Shown: positions 31,791 through 41,753 of the stretch, piece after piece
Layout of the letters: the number at the start of each line of letters is the position of its first letter
How positions within the stretch are numbered: position 1 is the stretch's first letter
Source of the DNA: Cladosporium sp. IMV 00045
Lineage: Eukaryota; Ascomycota; Dothideomycetes; Cladosporiales; Cladosporiaceae
Assembly: GCA_001931905.2 (NCBI GenBank)
Contig: MSJI02000867.1
Location: 186,001-250,000, forward strand
Direction: 5' to 3'
Length of the DNA: 64,000 bases
Position numbers and translations under genes: made by a program
Notes under the pieces: model-generated
Told to the model about the DNA's origin: nothing
What the model saw: the letters and a program-made list of their open reading frames with translations, nothing else
Database searches by the model: none

Positions 31791-32900
31791 TTATCCCTGC
31801 TGCCACAGCGCAGTAGTCTTACCAAGCTTACTGACCGCATCAATATCCCTGATCTCTTTATCCGTCAGCCTCCAACCGAAAGCCTGGGTGTTCGACTTCG
31901 CCTGCTCGGGCTTCCTAACACCCACAACGGGCATCACGCCATGTACTAAATTGTAGTTCAGCGTCACAGCCGCAACACTGATCTCCCTCTTATCTGCAAT
32001 CCGGCGCAGGACCTTCAGCGCATCCGCAAATTCGCTCATAGGGTAATTCGAGAAGCGGTATGAGTTGGGCGGTCCCTCATCCTCAGGCCCGTATTTGCCC
32101 GACAGCCTACCCTGAGCTAGCGAAGAGTAGCTTTGGAAGACGATTCCGTTGTCCTTACACGCGCGCAGCAGGCCAGAGACTTCGGGCTCGCGGCGCATGA
32201 GGTGGTATTCGCACTGGTTTGCCGCCAGGGGGACGCCGTACTGCGCAAGCTCAGCCTGCATTGTCAGCATGTCGTCTTTGCTGTAGTTTGCCACAGCTAC
32301 GGTCTTCGTGAGCCCTTGCTCAACGCAGTCCGCAAGGCTCTTGGCGATTGTCTTGATCGACTGCGGGTGGATGTGGCCGTGGATCATGAACACGTCCATG
32401 TAATCGAGGTTCATGCGCTGGAGGGACTTCTTCAAAGTCTCCAGAGGTGCGGATTGCGGATGTGTCGCGTTCTTGGGCTCGTCGGGCAGGATCCAGAATT
32501 TGGTCTGCATGACGAATTGGTCCCTTCCGAGATCCTTGACGAGGTCGCCGCAGATGCGCTCGCTTTCTCCCGAGCCGTAGACTTGGGCGGTGTCGATGTG
32601 GTTGACGCCATTGGCGAGGAGGAACTTCCAGGCTTCGCGGACGGCGTCAAGCTCAGAGTCTTGCCAGTGCCAGGTGGATTTGTCGCCCCAGGGCCAGGCG
32701 CCGATGACGAGGGGAGAGGTGGTGACGTTGCTGGTTTTGCCGCGGTATGTCACCTTGGTGTCGCTCTTTGGGATGAAGGTTGATGGGGTGAGATCGGCTT
32801 TGTGGTCGTAGCCTTCAGGCATAGGAGGCGGCGTGTTGTTGTGGTAGCCTGATGTGGCGGACAAGCCGGCCGAGAGGCCGGTCTGAAGGGTTGACTGCAT
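31791..32900 (-). CDS. Aldo/keto reductase
   Basis: A 369-residue single-exon protein. The (β/α)8 AKR tetrad is visible: D103 (HIDTAQ), Y108 (VYGSGESE), K134 (QTKFW) and H174 (MIHGH). Cofactor-binding motifs near the C-terminus are VAAVTLNYNLVHGVMPVVGV and RKPEQAKSN. It resembles the AKR family acting on aldehydes and ketones with NADPH (pyridoxal/aryl-alcohol-type or YajO-like group). About 60 residues precede the barrel, with no clear signal peptide. It is convergent with the methyltransferase (about 100 bp between stops). Confidence 0.88.
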   Translation of the reverse strand: MQSTLQTGLSAGLSATSGYHNNTPPPMPEGYDHKADLTPSTFIPKSDTKVTYRGKTSNVTTSPLVIGAWPWGDKSTWHWQDSELDAVREAWKFLLANGVNHIDTAQVYGSGESERICGDLVKDLGRDQFVMQTKFWILPDEPKNATHPQSAPLETLKKSLQRMNLDYMDVFMIHGHIHPQSIKTIAKSLADCVEQGLTKTVAVANYSKDDMLTMQAELAQYGVPLAANQCEYHLMRREPEVSGLLRACKDNGIVFQSYSSLAQGRLSGKYGPEDEGPPNSYRFSNYPMSEFADALKVLRRIADKREISVAAVTLNYNLVHGVMPVVGVRKPEQAKSNTQAFGWRLTDKEIRDIDAVSKLGKTTALWQQG

Positions 32901-34086
32901 GGTGGATTTTGTGATGTAGAATGTTCAATGATTCTGTGTATGGTGCGAGCGAAGGTAGAAAGAGAAACCATGTGGACAGGCTCGTCCATCCTTTTTGTTT
33001 CGACTTACGCTGATATGCTATATATCAATGTATCTGTGACTGTCACTTAACATCGAATTCCCCGTTCTATGACACCTTGACATCCATGACTTATCCAAAG
33101 TCGGGAGACGGCGGCATACAAGTCAAGCCAGTCGGTGTCACATGCATCATGGTAGTCCAGGATTCCTGCGCCTCGGAGAAGGATGAACAAGCCTCAAAGG
33201 AGGGAGCGCGTCATGCCAGGTCTGTCGGGGTCAGTGTATGGTGTTCTTCGACGAGGTTGAGTTGCGGCAAAAAATTGATGATTTCACCATGACATTGCAA
33301 TGCCGGAGCCGGCTCCCTAGCCACGATCGATGCCGCAAGTCTCCATCAGCTCGCACCCTCGAGAAGCAACATCGATGTTAAGATCGTATCATCGAACTCT
33401 TCAAGCCAAAAAAAGGTAGTTGAAAACAGTGCAACTCTGTCCTCCAGTGCAGGAATTCGTAGGCAAAACGAGGCCGAAACACGAAGACAGCAACGCAACT
33501 AGCTCGACGCAGCACATGAAGTCGCGCGGGAATCCTGACAAAGAGGGCGGCCACCGACGACGTACAAAGACGAGGCGGCGATGCTACCGAGTTTGCCCAT
33601 GAGTTCGCTGCTGGTGGTTTCGTCGACCCTGGCGTACAGTCCGCTCACATCAAGTGTCTGTGGTGATGAGTTATAGTAATCGGAGGGAAACTGGCCCGGA
33701 AGGATCGGAACGAAAATATCAACACACCCCCGTAGAGTTTCGATGTCGAAGCGGATGGATCGAAGGGAGGACGAAAGGTAAGAATAAGCAGGCTGCTGCT
33801 CGATGGGGTATGATGGTGTAAGCACAACATGGTGAACACGAACATCTTGGAATGGAGTCTCAAAACCAAGCATATCGTGATGTCAGCGGAGAGGCAGGAA
33901 CAAACCAAGAAATCCAAGAAATCCACCAAGTCATCACCAACTCTCAGACCCATATCATCACATACTATGCATATGCATTAGTTACTCCTCCTCCCGCGTA
34001 TACTGCTTCTATACCACTGACAAAGGTAGGACTCCGACTTCCTCTCTCATACCACACCCAAAGCTCTCCTCCTCTCGTGTACAAAC
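32901..34086. other. Divergent intergenic region between the AKR and GH64 genes
   Basis: It contains the promoter of the minus-strand reductase and of the plus-strand GH64-like gene. A minus-strand frame of 124 codons (33499-33873) has no recognisable family and no splice support. Nothing else is seen. Confidence 0.35.
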
Positions 34087-35409
34087 ATGCCGTCCTCCCT
34101 TCAAGTCGCCCTGCACAATGACTCCTCTACCGACCAGATCTGGGCCTATATAACAGGTATCGCCATCCAACAAGGAGGCCAGCGGTGTATCCTCAAACCC
34201 GATGGCCACTCACTCTACTTCCCCCAAGACCCGCCGGGCATTGGCACACCCCTCGCCGAGGACTGTGCCATTCCTCTTGGTCCGCCCGGCAACACCGTGA
34301 CAGTGACCATTCCTCAGATCGCCGGCGGTCGCATCTGGATCGCTCGCGGCCAGAAACTCACCTTCCTCCTCAACCCTGGACCGGCCCTAGTCGAACCCAG
34401 CGTCCTCAATCCCAGCGACCCGAACGCCAACGTTGACTTCGGATTCGCCGAGTTCACCCTCAATGATGCGCAATTGTACGCCAACATCAGCTACGTCGAC
34501 ATGGTGCCCGCCATCCCGATCGCCATAAGCCTACTCGAACCGAACGATACACGTCAGACCGTCGCGGGCATGCGCCCAGACGGTATCGAGCGTTTGGCTG
34601 CCGACCTCCGCCAGCAAGAAGCGCAAGACGGCCAGCCTTGGAGCAAGCTGATCGTAGAAAGAGACGGGAAACCGCTGCGCATATTGAATGCAACACACGG
34701 CAATGCTGTCGGAGCAGACTTTTCGGGCTACTTCGAGCCGTATGTCGAACAAGTCTGGCAAAAGTACTCCAGCGGCCACAAATGCCACATCGACACGCAG
34801 GCCGGACCCGGCGTCTTGCAAGGACACATCGCCTCTTCGGGAAACATGGTTGTCGGCGACGAAGAGTTCTCCAAACCCAACACAGCAGACATTCTAGGCT
34901 GCAACAGCGGTCCCTTCACAACCGGACCCAGCCCTACGCGCAACGCAATCATCCCACGCCTCGCAGCAGCCTTCCACCGCACAGCACTGCTCAACTGCGA
35001 GCAACACCCCTCCGAGCCGCACACTTTCTACACGCACGATCCGACAAACCATTACGCGCGCCTCGTCCACGTCCACAACGTCGACAGGAAAGGCTACGCC
35101 TTTGCCTACGACGACGTCCAGCCCGAAGGCGGCAAGGATCAGAGTGGAAAAGTCAACGCGGGCGAGCCGAAGTTGTTCACTGTGAGTGTGGGCGGTAATA
35201 GCGCAGGAGGCGGAGAGGGCGGGAATGCTGCGCTGCAGCAGGGATACAGTCGTGGACCGCCACCGCCGCCTGAGGGTGGGTATGATCGCGCCCCGCCGCC
35301 TCCTCCGTCTGGCGCTGGTGGTGCTGGGTATGATCGCCCACCGCCGCCTCCGCCGAAGTCGCAGGGCTTGAGAGACAAGGTCAAGGGTTTTGCTGGGAGG
35401 TTCTTGTAG
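34087..35409 (+). CDS. GH64-like β-1,3-glucanase-fold protein, non-secreted, Pro-rich tail
   Basis: A 440-residue single-exon protein. Residues ~1-370 match the GH64/thaumatin-like superfamily. E122 (FAEFT) and D138 (SYVDM) are spaced 16 apart like the catalytic pair of the bacterial GH64 laminaripentaose-producing enzyme. There is no signal peptide (start MPSSLQVALHNDS), so it is probably cytosolic or released unconventionally. The tail carries three GYDR/GYSR-PPPPP repeats (about 392-430) and ends with an amphipathic basic helix, LRDKVKGFAGRFL. This tail is not part of the known enzyme and suggests protein-protein or membrane interaction. Whether it cleaves glucan is unknown. Confidence 0.82.
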   Translation: MPSSLQVALHNDSSTDQIWAYITGIAIQQGGQRCILKPDGHSLYFPQDPPGIGTPLAEDCAIPLGPPGNTVTVTIPQIAGGRIWIARGQKLTFLLNPGPALVEPSVLNPSDPNANVDFGFAEFTLNDAQLYANISYVDMVPAIPIAISLLEPNDTRQTVAGMRPDGIERLAADLRQQEAQDGQPWSKLIVERDGKPLRILNATHGNAVGADFSGYFEPYVEQVWQKYSSGHKCHIDTQAGPGVLQGHIASSGNMVVGDEEFSKPNTADILGCNSGPFTTGPSPTRNAIIPRLAAAFHRTALLNCEQHPSEPHTFYTHDPTNHYARLVHVHNVDRKGYAFAYDDVQPEGGKDQSGKVNAGEPKLFTVSVGGNSAGGGEGGNAALQQGYSRGPPPPPEGGYDRAPPPPPSGAGGAGYDRPPPPPPKSQGLRDKVKGFAGRFL

Positions 35410-36356
35410 GCCTTCAGACGATCGCGCTCCTAGAGAGGCGATTAATCTATCAATAAGGGCAGAATATGCGGTGTTGATGACACGACAAGATACCCTGTTG
35501 ATAAGCGATCTTTATGAACATCTTGGGCGCGAAGCTGCACGTGCCGTTCTTTTCGTATCTCCAGCAGAGTGCTGGAAGTTCAAGCATCCAAGGCTGCCTG
35601 CGCTGGGTGGCATGATGAGCTTCTCAAGCTGACAAGATGACTGCATGCATATGCGTTGTGCAATGGTCGCCTTCTCCTTTCACGACGGGGTGCTGCTCAG
35701 GCAAAACCTGTCCCTACACGCGATATCAAGACAAGACAATCTACTTCTCTACACGATCACGGAACAGGATGAGTGATGGCAATTCTGCCATATCTCGTCT
35801 AACAACAGCTTGCGTCTCAGCTTAAGTGAACGCAGCATACTCAATATTCAGAGACATGGCTGGCATCCAGCTGTGGTATCACTGCCCCAATGCGCGGTGC
35901 ATGCATGACGGGAGGCTTGCATCCCGTTGCTGTGCCAGCTCAGCAGCGGCGTCTTCAGCTTCTTCTTCTTCAGCCTGGTCGCCTCCCTCCTAAGCCGTAT
36001 TGTTTTCGTCTCCATCTTCGCTACAGTCAAATCCTAGTCAAGCCTGGACAACCTGATCTTTCGCCTGGCCAGTTTCTGTTTCATTCTCCAGCTTGGCCAA
36101 CTTTGTCTTATGGTCGTCTCCCTTTTACCATCTGGTCACGCCTCACAAACTTTCTCATCTGCCTGACGGACTTCAGGCCGGGCTATCTTCGCACTCGGTC
36201 GGCCTGACTCGACTTCAACTTGATCGAATTGAGATCTAGCTTGACTCCAATTGCATCCAGACAGACCACCATCGGCTTCAGCGTGGTCATATTCTTGCCG
36301 GATGCGCACTGGCGCGAAGTTCGCTACATCTCAATAGAACGGTCGTCACATTTACC
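35410..36356. other. Intergenic region upstream of the NACHT gene
   Basis: No gene is supported. The stretch contains pyrimidine-rich and purine-rich tracts (for example near 35945-35990) and the promoter of the NACHT gene. Confidence 0.35.
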
Positions 36357-39300
36357 ATGGAAGCCATAGCCGTATTGTCGGTTGCCGCTGCCGCTATCCA
36401 GTTTGTCGACTTTGGCGGGAGATTGCTCAGCCTTTGCAGGGAGATTCGAGACAGCGCGAAGGGCACTACCAAGGCAAACGAAGAGATCGAGGCTTCTATT
36501 GAGGGCTTGAAAGAGATTCAGAAGCTGTTCAAGCCAATCACTGTCACTCAAGGAGTACCTCAACAGGACGTCGACATCATTGAGAAAGCCCGGCAAGACT
36601 TTGACAACGCTGCCAATGACCTCTTGAAGCAACTACAAGACCTCAAAAAGAGTCGGTCAAAGTGGTTATGGGGTGACATCAAAGCAGCGTATCGTGTTTA
36701 CAGAGCGCGAAAGAAGATCGAAACGTTGGTGAGAAAATTAGAAAGTCGCAACGAGAGATTTCAGAAGGCGCTTTCAGCGGACACTCGAAATCGGGTGCTG
36801 GAGTCGCTGGAAGAGCAAAAGAAGATCAAGCATGTCATAGAGAACTCTCTGTTGCCAAAGGTGGAAAATCTTCGCACCGAGTCTGAGGCTTTGCACGCAA
36901 ACACCCGGACAGACATTTCTTCGGCCAGGATGGAGATTGCTGCTGCCCACGGCGAGCTGGGCGTGAAGCTTACTGCGGCCGCGCAGAACCAAGAGGCTTC
37001 TGGCAGACACATGGAGGGGCAACTCGAAGAAGCTCGAACCACAGCCGGGCAAAGAGACTTCCTCGCCACATTGGCATTTCCCGATATGTCTAGTCGCTAC
37101 GAAAAAATCGGTCCCACTGCACCTGGGACCTTTGAGTGGATTTTCGAGGAGGAACGACTTCCGGCTGATGATGCCTCTGGTGATGCCTCAGATGAAGATG
37201 TGCGCAATGACGAGCTTCGAGGAAAGTTCAGACGCTGGCTTATCAGCGATGGCAGCATCTTTTGGATCAGTGGGAAACCCGGCTCAGGCAAATCCAGCCT
37301 CATGCATTTCATCGAGAACGACGAACGCCTGGAAAGGCACCTCAAGCAGTGGTCAGGAGGTCGTTCTTTGACCATGCTCCAATTCTTCTTCTGGAGACCC
37401 GGCTCGGATCTTCAGAAAAGCATAGCAGGAATGCTGAGATCCTTGCTCCACCAATCGCTGAGGAGAAAGCCATTGCTAATTGATGAAATTTGTGCACAAA
37501 ACCCAGGTTTGAGGCACTCAGACTGGTCACAAGACAGGCTCGTCGATGCTCTGAAAGCAGTTCTCACGCTTCATTATCTTGCCAATGACTTCGTCTTCAT
37601 CCTTATTGACGGTCTTGACGAGCTCGAAGGGAACCACCTGGGGCTTCTGAGTGTCATCTGCCAAATAGAGCGCATGGAAAGTACAAAGGTCTGCCTTTCA
37701 AGTCGCCCAGAGCCTGTCTTCCAATCCAGACTACACGCTTATCCCACGATACGCCTTGAGGACCTGAATTTTCGCGATATCAAGAAGTTCGTGAACAGCA
37801 CATTCGCAGAGGTCAGCTACCCACACCTGAGACACATTGACAAGATCGCGTATGGAGCTCAGGGAATGTTTCTTTGGGCTGCACTGGTGAGCCGGAACAT
37901 CATGGATGGCTTCTTGAAAAAGGACGACGAGTCAACGCTGCGAATGAGAATCAATGCCTTTCCACAAGGACTTGAGCCGCTCTTCGCTAGCCTTTTCTCC
38001 GGCATCGATAAGCACCATCAAGATTTTCTGGTGTTCATCTTCCAAATTCTCAAAGACTGCCAAATGACGAGAGTTGATGTCGCTCTCGTCACGGCATGCT
38101 TACACCACACTCATGTCAAATCGGTGAGAGAATTCCTCGAGCTATGTCATGAGGTGCAACAACAGGTCACACTTCGTAGCATGGGGCTGGTTGAGGTGAA
38201 TGCTAGCTCTGACCCCAGACTGACATACGGTTGGGCCTTGCAAGACTCAGTCACAAAACCACAGCAAGGGATCGCCCTTGAAGACGAGGTTCTGCAGTCC
38301 TGGGCTGATCTTGCCTGGCCTACCATAGACTGGTTGCACAGATCAGCATACGATTACATTTTCGGCAGTCCAGAAGCAGATCTACCCGGTTGGGTCCGCA
38401 ATATTGACATCGCACAGGATGTCGTCGGCGGAACTGTGTGGTTGTTCAGGTATGGTCCGGTCATTGGCATCTGGCACGAACAACCCTGTTTTTGGCGGCG
38501 TATTGGTAGACTGGCAAAAATTATCGGACAGACAATTCAATCTCACTCGCATGGCGCTACCAATTTCCTACACAGAACTTTGGATGAACTCTGTCGAGTT
38601 CTTCAGATATCGTTATTGGAGGGATCGCCGCTAGACTTGGATCTTCGGCAGAAATTCAACATACCAACAGACTCCTCTCACTCACAACTTTACGGAATGA
38701 ATGAGGATTTTTGGGTGGCTCTGCTCGAAGCCGATTTGCACGACTACATCATCTCCAGCTTTGGTATGTTGAAGTCAAGTCGCTTCGCTCACCCCACATG
38801 CGGAGCTTTGTTGGATGCTGACTGGAAGACGCTGAGCGCTCCTCTGATGGGTATAATATTGGATTTCCTTCTTGCTCAAGCCAACAGTAAGACGGGTGCT
38901 GTCCCTCAACCGCCCAAGGAGGTCCAGGCATACAAATTCTCATTTCCGTTATTGGGCAGTCATTCTGTGTCCTGGCTCAGTCATGGCGAGCTTCTTGAAC
39001 CAGAAACGATTCAGTGCTTTATTTATGCTTCGTTGGGGTTTTCAAAGGTGACGAAAGCGGTCAAAAACACCAGGTTGCAGTCATCCGATTTTACTTTTAC
39101 CGACGTTATGACGAAGGTGGGGATTTTGACAGATAAATGGCAAATTTTCAGGGGTCGACATCCAGGCCCTTATCATCAGGACTGGCCACTCGCGATACAC
39201 TTTCCTCTCAGCACCACAGTAAAACGCGATCGTGCTTATCGCGGGGATGTGGACCGTACCCGACTGCGACTTACTGGCTTCATGAGATCACCTAGGCCCC

Positions 39301-39650
39301 ACGACTTGCGAGATGAAGAACTTGCACCCGTCTCTGTCTTCCATCCAAGCCAAGCGACATGTATCACACTCAACGCGTTCTTGAAGGTCTACGCTTTCGG
39401 ACCTCAATTCGCAGGAACACGGGGCGATTACTCGAAATGCCGAGACGTGCTCATTGAAGATATCCGAGCAGATACAAATGCTCAGCTGGATGCTTGGCAG
39501 CAGTTGTATCTGCTTGCGTGCATCAGAACTCGCTTCTTCCAATTTTGGAGTATCAAGGGCTTCGGTGTTGAAAATGGATTGTCAGACAGGAGGTTGGGCG
39601 AACCACGAATAACCGAGGTGGTACCCGACGAGTCCAAAAACGAGTCGTGA
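36357..39650 (+). CDS. NACHT-domain STAND protein (fungal N-terminal coiled-coil type)
   Basis: A 1,097-residue single exon. It begins MEAIAVLSVAAAAIQFVDFG, the start typical of fungal SesA/HeLo-like N-terminal domains of STAND proteins. A coiled-coil helical domain (30-235) follows. The linker RYEKIGPTAPGTFEWIF (248-264) precedes the NTPase in many ascomycete members. Walker A is GKPGSGKS at 306-313, Walker B-like FILIDGLDELEG lies near 411-421, and a sensor-like CLSSRPEP is near 442. The C-terminal ~500 residues show no ankyrin, WD40 or TPR repeats that I can see. The likely role is nucleotide-switched sensing in heterokaryon incompatibility or defence; the trigger is unknown. Confidence 0.88.
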   Translation: MEAIAVLSVAAAAIQFVDFGGRLLSLCREIRDSAKGTTKANEEIEASIEGLKEIQKLFKPITVTQGVPQQDVDIIEKARQDFDNAANDLLKQLQDLKKSRSKWLWGDIKAAYRVYRARKKIETLVRKLESRNERFQKALSADTRNRVLESLEEQKKIKHVIENSLLPKVENLRTESEALHANTRTDISSARMEIAAAHGELGVKLTAAAQNQEASGRHMEGQLEEARTTAGQRDFLATLAFPDMSSRYEKIGPTAPGTFEWIFEEERLPADDASGDASDEDVRNDELRGKFRRWLISDGSIFWISGKPGSGKSSLMHFIENDERLERHLKQWSGGRSLTMLQFFFWRPGSDLQKSIAGMLRSLLHQSLRRKPLLIDEICAQNPGLRHSDWSQDRLVDALKAVLTLHYLANDFVFILIDGLDELEGNHLGLLSVICQIERMESTKVCLSSRPEPVFQSRLHAYPTIRLEDLNFRDIKKFVNSTFAEVSYPHLRHIDKIAYGAQGMFLWAALVSRNIMDGFLKKDDESTLRMRINAFPQGLEPLFASLFSGIDKHHQDFLVFIFQILKDCQMTRVDVALVTACLHHTHVKSVREFLELCHEVQQQVTLRSMGLVEVNASSDPRLTYGWALQDSVTKPQQGIALEDEVLQSWADLAWPTIDWLHRSAYDYIFGSPEADLPGWVRNIDIAQDVVGGTVWLFRYGPVIGIWHEQPCFWRRIGRLAKIIGQTIQSHSHGATNFLHRTLDELCRVLQISLLEGSPLDLDLRQKFNIPTDSSHSQLYGMNEDFWVALLEADLHDYIISSFGMLKSSRFAHPTCGALLDADWKTLSAPLMGIILDFLLAQANSKTGAVPQPPKEVQAYKFSFPLLGSHSVSWLSHGELLEPETIQCFIYASLGFSKVTKAVKNTRLQSSDFTFTDVMTKVGILTDKWQIFRGRHPGPYHQDWPLAIHFPLSTTVKRDRAYRGDVDRTRLRLTGFMRSPRPHDLRDEELAPVSVFHPSQATCITLNAFLKVYAFGPQFAGTRGDYSKCRDVLIEDIRADTNAQLDAWQQLYLLACIRTRFFQFWSIKGFGVENGLSDRRLGEPRITEVVPDESKNES

Positions 39651-39912
39651 TCTTGCTACCTATGGTTTTTCTAGAGCTCCAGCTGCTCTAGAATTATTGT
39701 TTTCAAAAGTTGTCAAGAGCACGATTAACCGTGACGCTCGTGATCTGCTCGGTCGTTCAGAATCGGCATCGGAATGCTGTCATGATCATCATTGGTGTTG
39801 TGTACTGATTGATATGACGATTGTTTCGGAAGCAATTCGGATCGATGACCTCCCTTCAAGAAGACCCTCTTAAGAGTTGCCTTGTGCTTCCACCTTCCTC
39901 TCCGGCTTTCGC
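39651..39912. other. Short intergenic region
   Basis: Convergent 3' flanks of the NACHT gene and the SDR gene. A near-palindromic TAGAGC/GCTCTAGA segment occurs near 39670-39690. Confidence 0.35.
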
Positions 39913-40768
39913 TCAACAAACTACGACAGACAAGGTCAGCATAGCCTTCAGAGACGATCAGCGCACTTTGAGTAGGGAACTTACTTCCAATGACCCCATT
40001 GACCGGAATATCGATACTCGTGGTATAGCTAGCCGCCTCGCTCAACAAATACACATACGCACCACCCAGCTCTTCCACTTCCGCCAACCTCGGCATGCCA
40101 CCGTAATATTTTAGCTGTTGCTCCCAATCAGGCTGCTGCGGCACCCAGTATGTCATGGCGGTGTTGACCAGCCCGGGCGACACAGAGTTCACTCGGATCC
40201 CGTACTGCGCCCATTCCATAGCAAGCGTGTGCGTCATGTTGCGCACGCCGGCTTTGCTCGCTCCGTAAGGCGCGGATGGCACACGCTTGTTCGGCCGGTA
40301 GGACGCCATTGAGGCTGTGAAGACGATGCTGCCCTTGATGTTCAATTTGATGAAGGCACGGGCGGCGACGCGGGCGCTGTAGAAACTGCCGTGCAGATTG
40401 ACGGACCACAGCTGATCGATCTCTTCAGGTGTGAAGTCGAGGGCGGGCTTGTGCTTGGTGCGGCCGGCGTTGACGACCATGCCGTGCAGGGCGCCGGCGG
40501 AAGAGACGATCTGGTCGACGGCGGTGGTGAGACTGGCTTCGTTTGTTACGTCGGCTTTGAGGGAGTGCAGTTTGCCAGGGAAGCGGTTCGATGATGAGGC
40601 GAAGTCTTCACCGGGCTCGCCGATGTCGATCGAGAATACTTGTTCTGCGCCATTGTCGAGACAAGAGTTGGCGATTCCCAGCCCGATGCCGCGGTTGGCA
40701 CCTGTGATTGCGATGACTTTGCCGGCGAGCTGGATGCGAGTCTCTGGTTTGTTGGTTGCGGAAGACAT
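39913..40768 (-). CDS. Short-chain dehydrogenase/reductase (sorbose/mannitol dehydrogenase-like)
   Basis: Exon 1 (39985-40768) and an 8-nt final exon (39913-39920) are joined over a 64-nt intron with GTAAGT donor, GCTGACC branch and CGTAG acceptor. Splicing gives 263 residues ending DIPVNGVIGIC. Without it the frame runs on for ~85 unrelated residues. Motifs: ITGANRGIG at 21-29, NAG near 100-102, Ser153, and Y168-x3-K172 (YGASK). The family oxidises or reduces sugar alcohols and ketones with NAD(P)H; close types include L-sorbose or L-xylulose reductases. The substrate is not determined. The neighbouring gene on the same strand is an FAD oxidase, but 1 kb separates them. Confidence 0.85.
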
Positions 40769-41753
40769 GGTGAGGGATCAGTCGTTGGGGTTCTATCTCG
40801 CGAGAAATGATGGAGTTGTGAGCTTCACAGTGATCAGGCGGAGAATGCGGGACGGAATTTGATGGTGCGAAATGCTTGAATGTATGTATCTTAGTACTGG
40901 GCTCTCTGCTCTTTGCAGATAGTGGACTTGCCATTCCATAAATACATGATCGGTTGTTCGATTTCTGAGGTCAAACAATGCCCTCGTGTCGAGGCAGCAG
41001 CTGTACATTTCTGGCCTCGTTTCGATGGGTCCACTTCCGCATGACCAAGCCTCGTGGTTGTGGGCAACGACTAGGATTGGCTCGGAGTGTTTCCACTCAC
41101 TGCTTACACTGCTGGTCTAAGACCGGGTGACATTATTTCATGTTCTCCAGAGACAAGGAGGGCGAATAACGAGTACATCCTCATGACAGCCTGCTGTCTT
41201 GTTCAACTCTGGCACTTTGAAGGCTTGCAGCTCAAGAGATGGTTTTCAACACTACCATTCGCTACCATGTGCCTTGAACCCCCCACAAAGCGACTAGTCA
41301 CCCCATGTCCAGCCAATCCAATTTACTTGATCCAAGTATCAAGAATACATCTAATGCAACCGTAAAAGCGATGTGGGTGTCAGCGGGGGTGGGTATGCCT
41401 CGAGACGGGGTAACCGCGGGGTTTGGCAGAGTCTCGTTCCGAGGTTGCTCGCCGGCATCGCATATGAAGCTCATTGGTTCATTGTCTCTTGTTCGGGGAG
41501 CGGAATGTCATTCATGCGATTCACAAAAGAACGAGGAAGGTTTGCAGTAGACAATTCTCTGATTCCGCGGTTGCTTGATATGAGCGCAGTTGACGCAGGT
41601 GATCATACTGGCAGATTGGGTAGGATTTCTTGCCGAATTATTCATACAATTTGTACAGTAACACTTCGATGAACCAGTTCTCCACATTTACTTCTCAGAG
41701 CATGCTTATTGATCGTGAGGTGCGAACGTATCTATCTTGGCCTGTCATGCACC
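40769..41753. other. Intergenic region
   Basis: Promoter of the SDR gene and 3' flank of the FAD oxidase. GC-rich patches at 41380-41450. No gene recognised. Confidence 0.35.
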
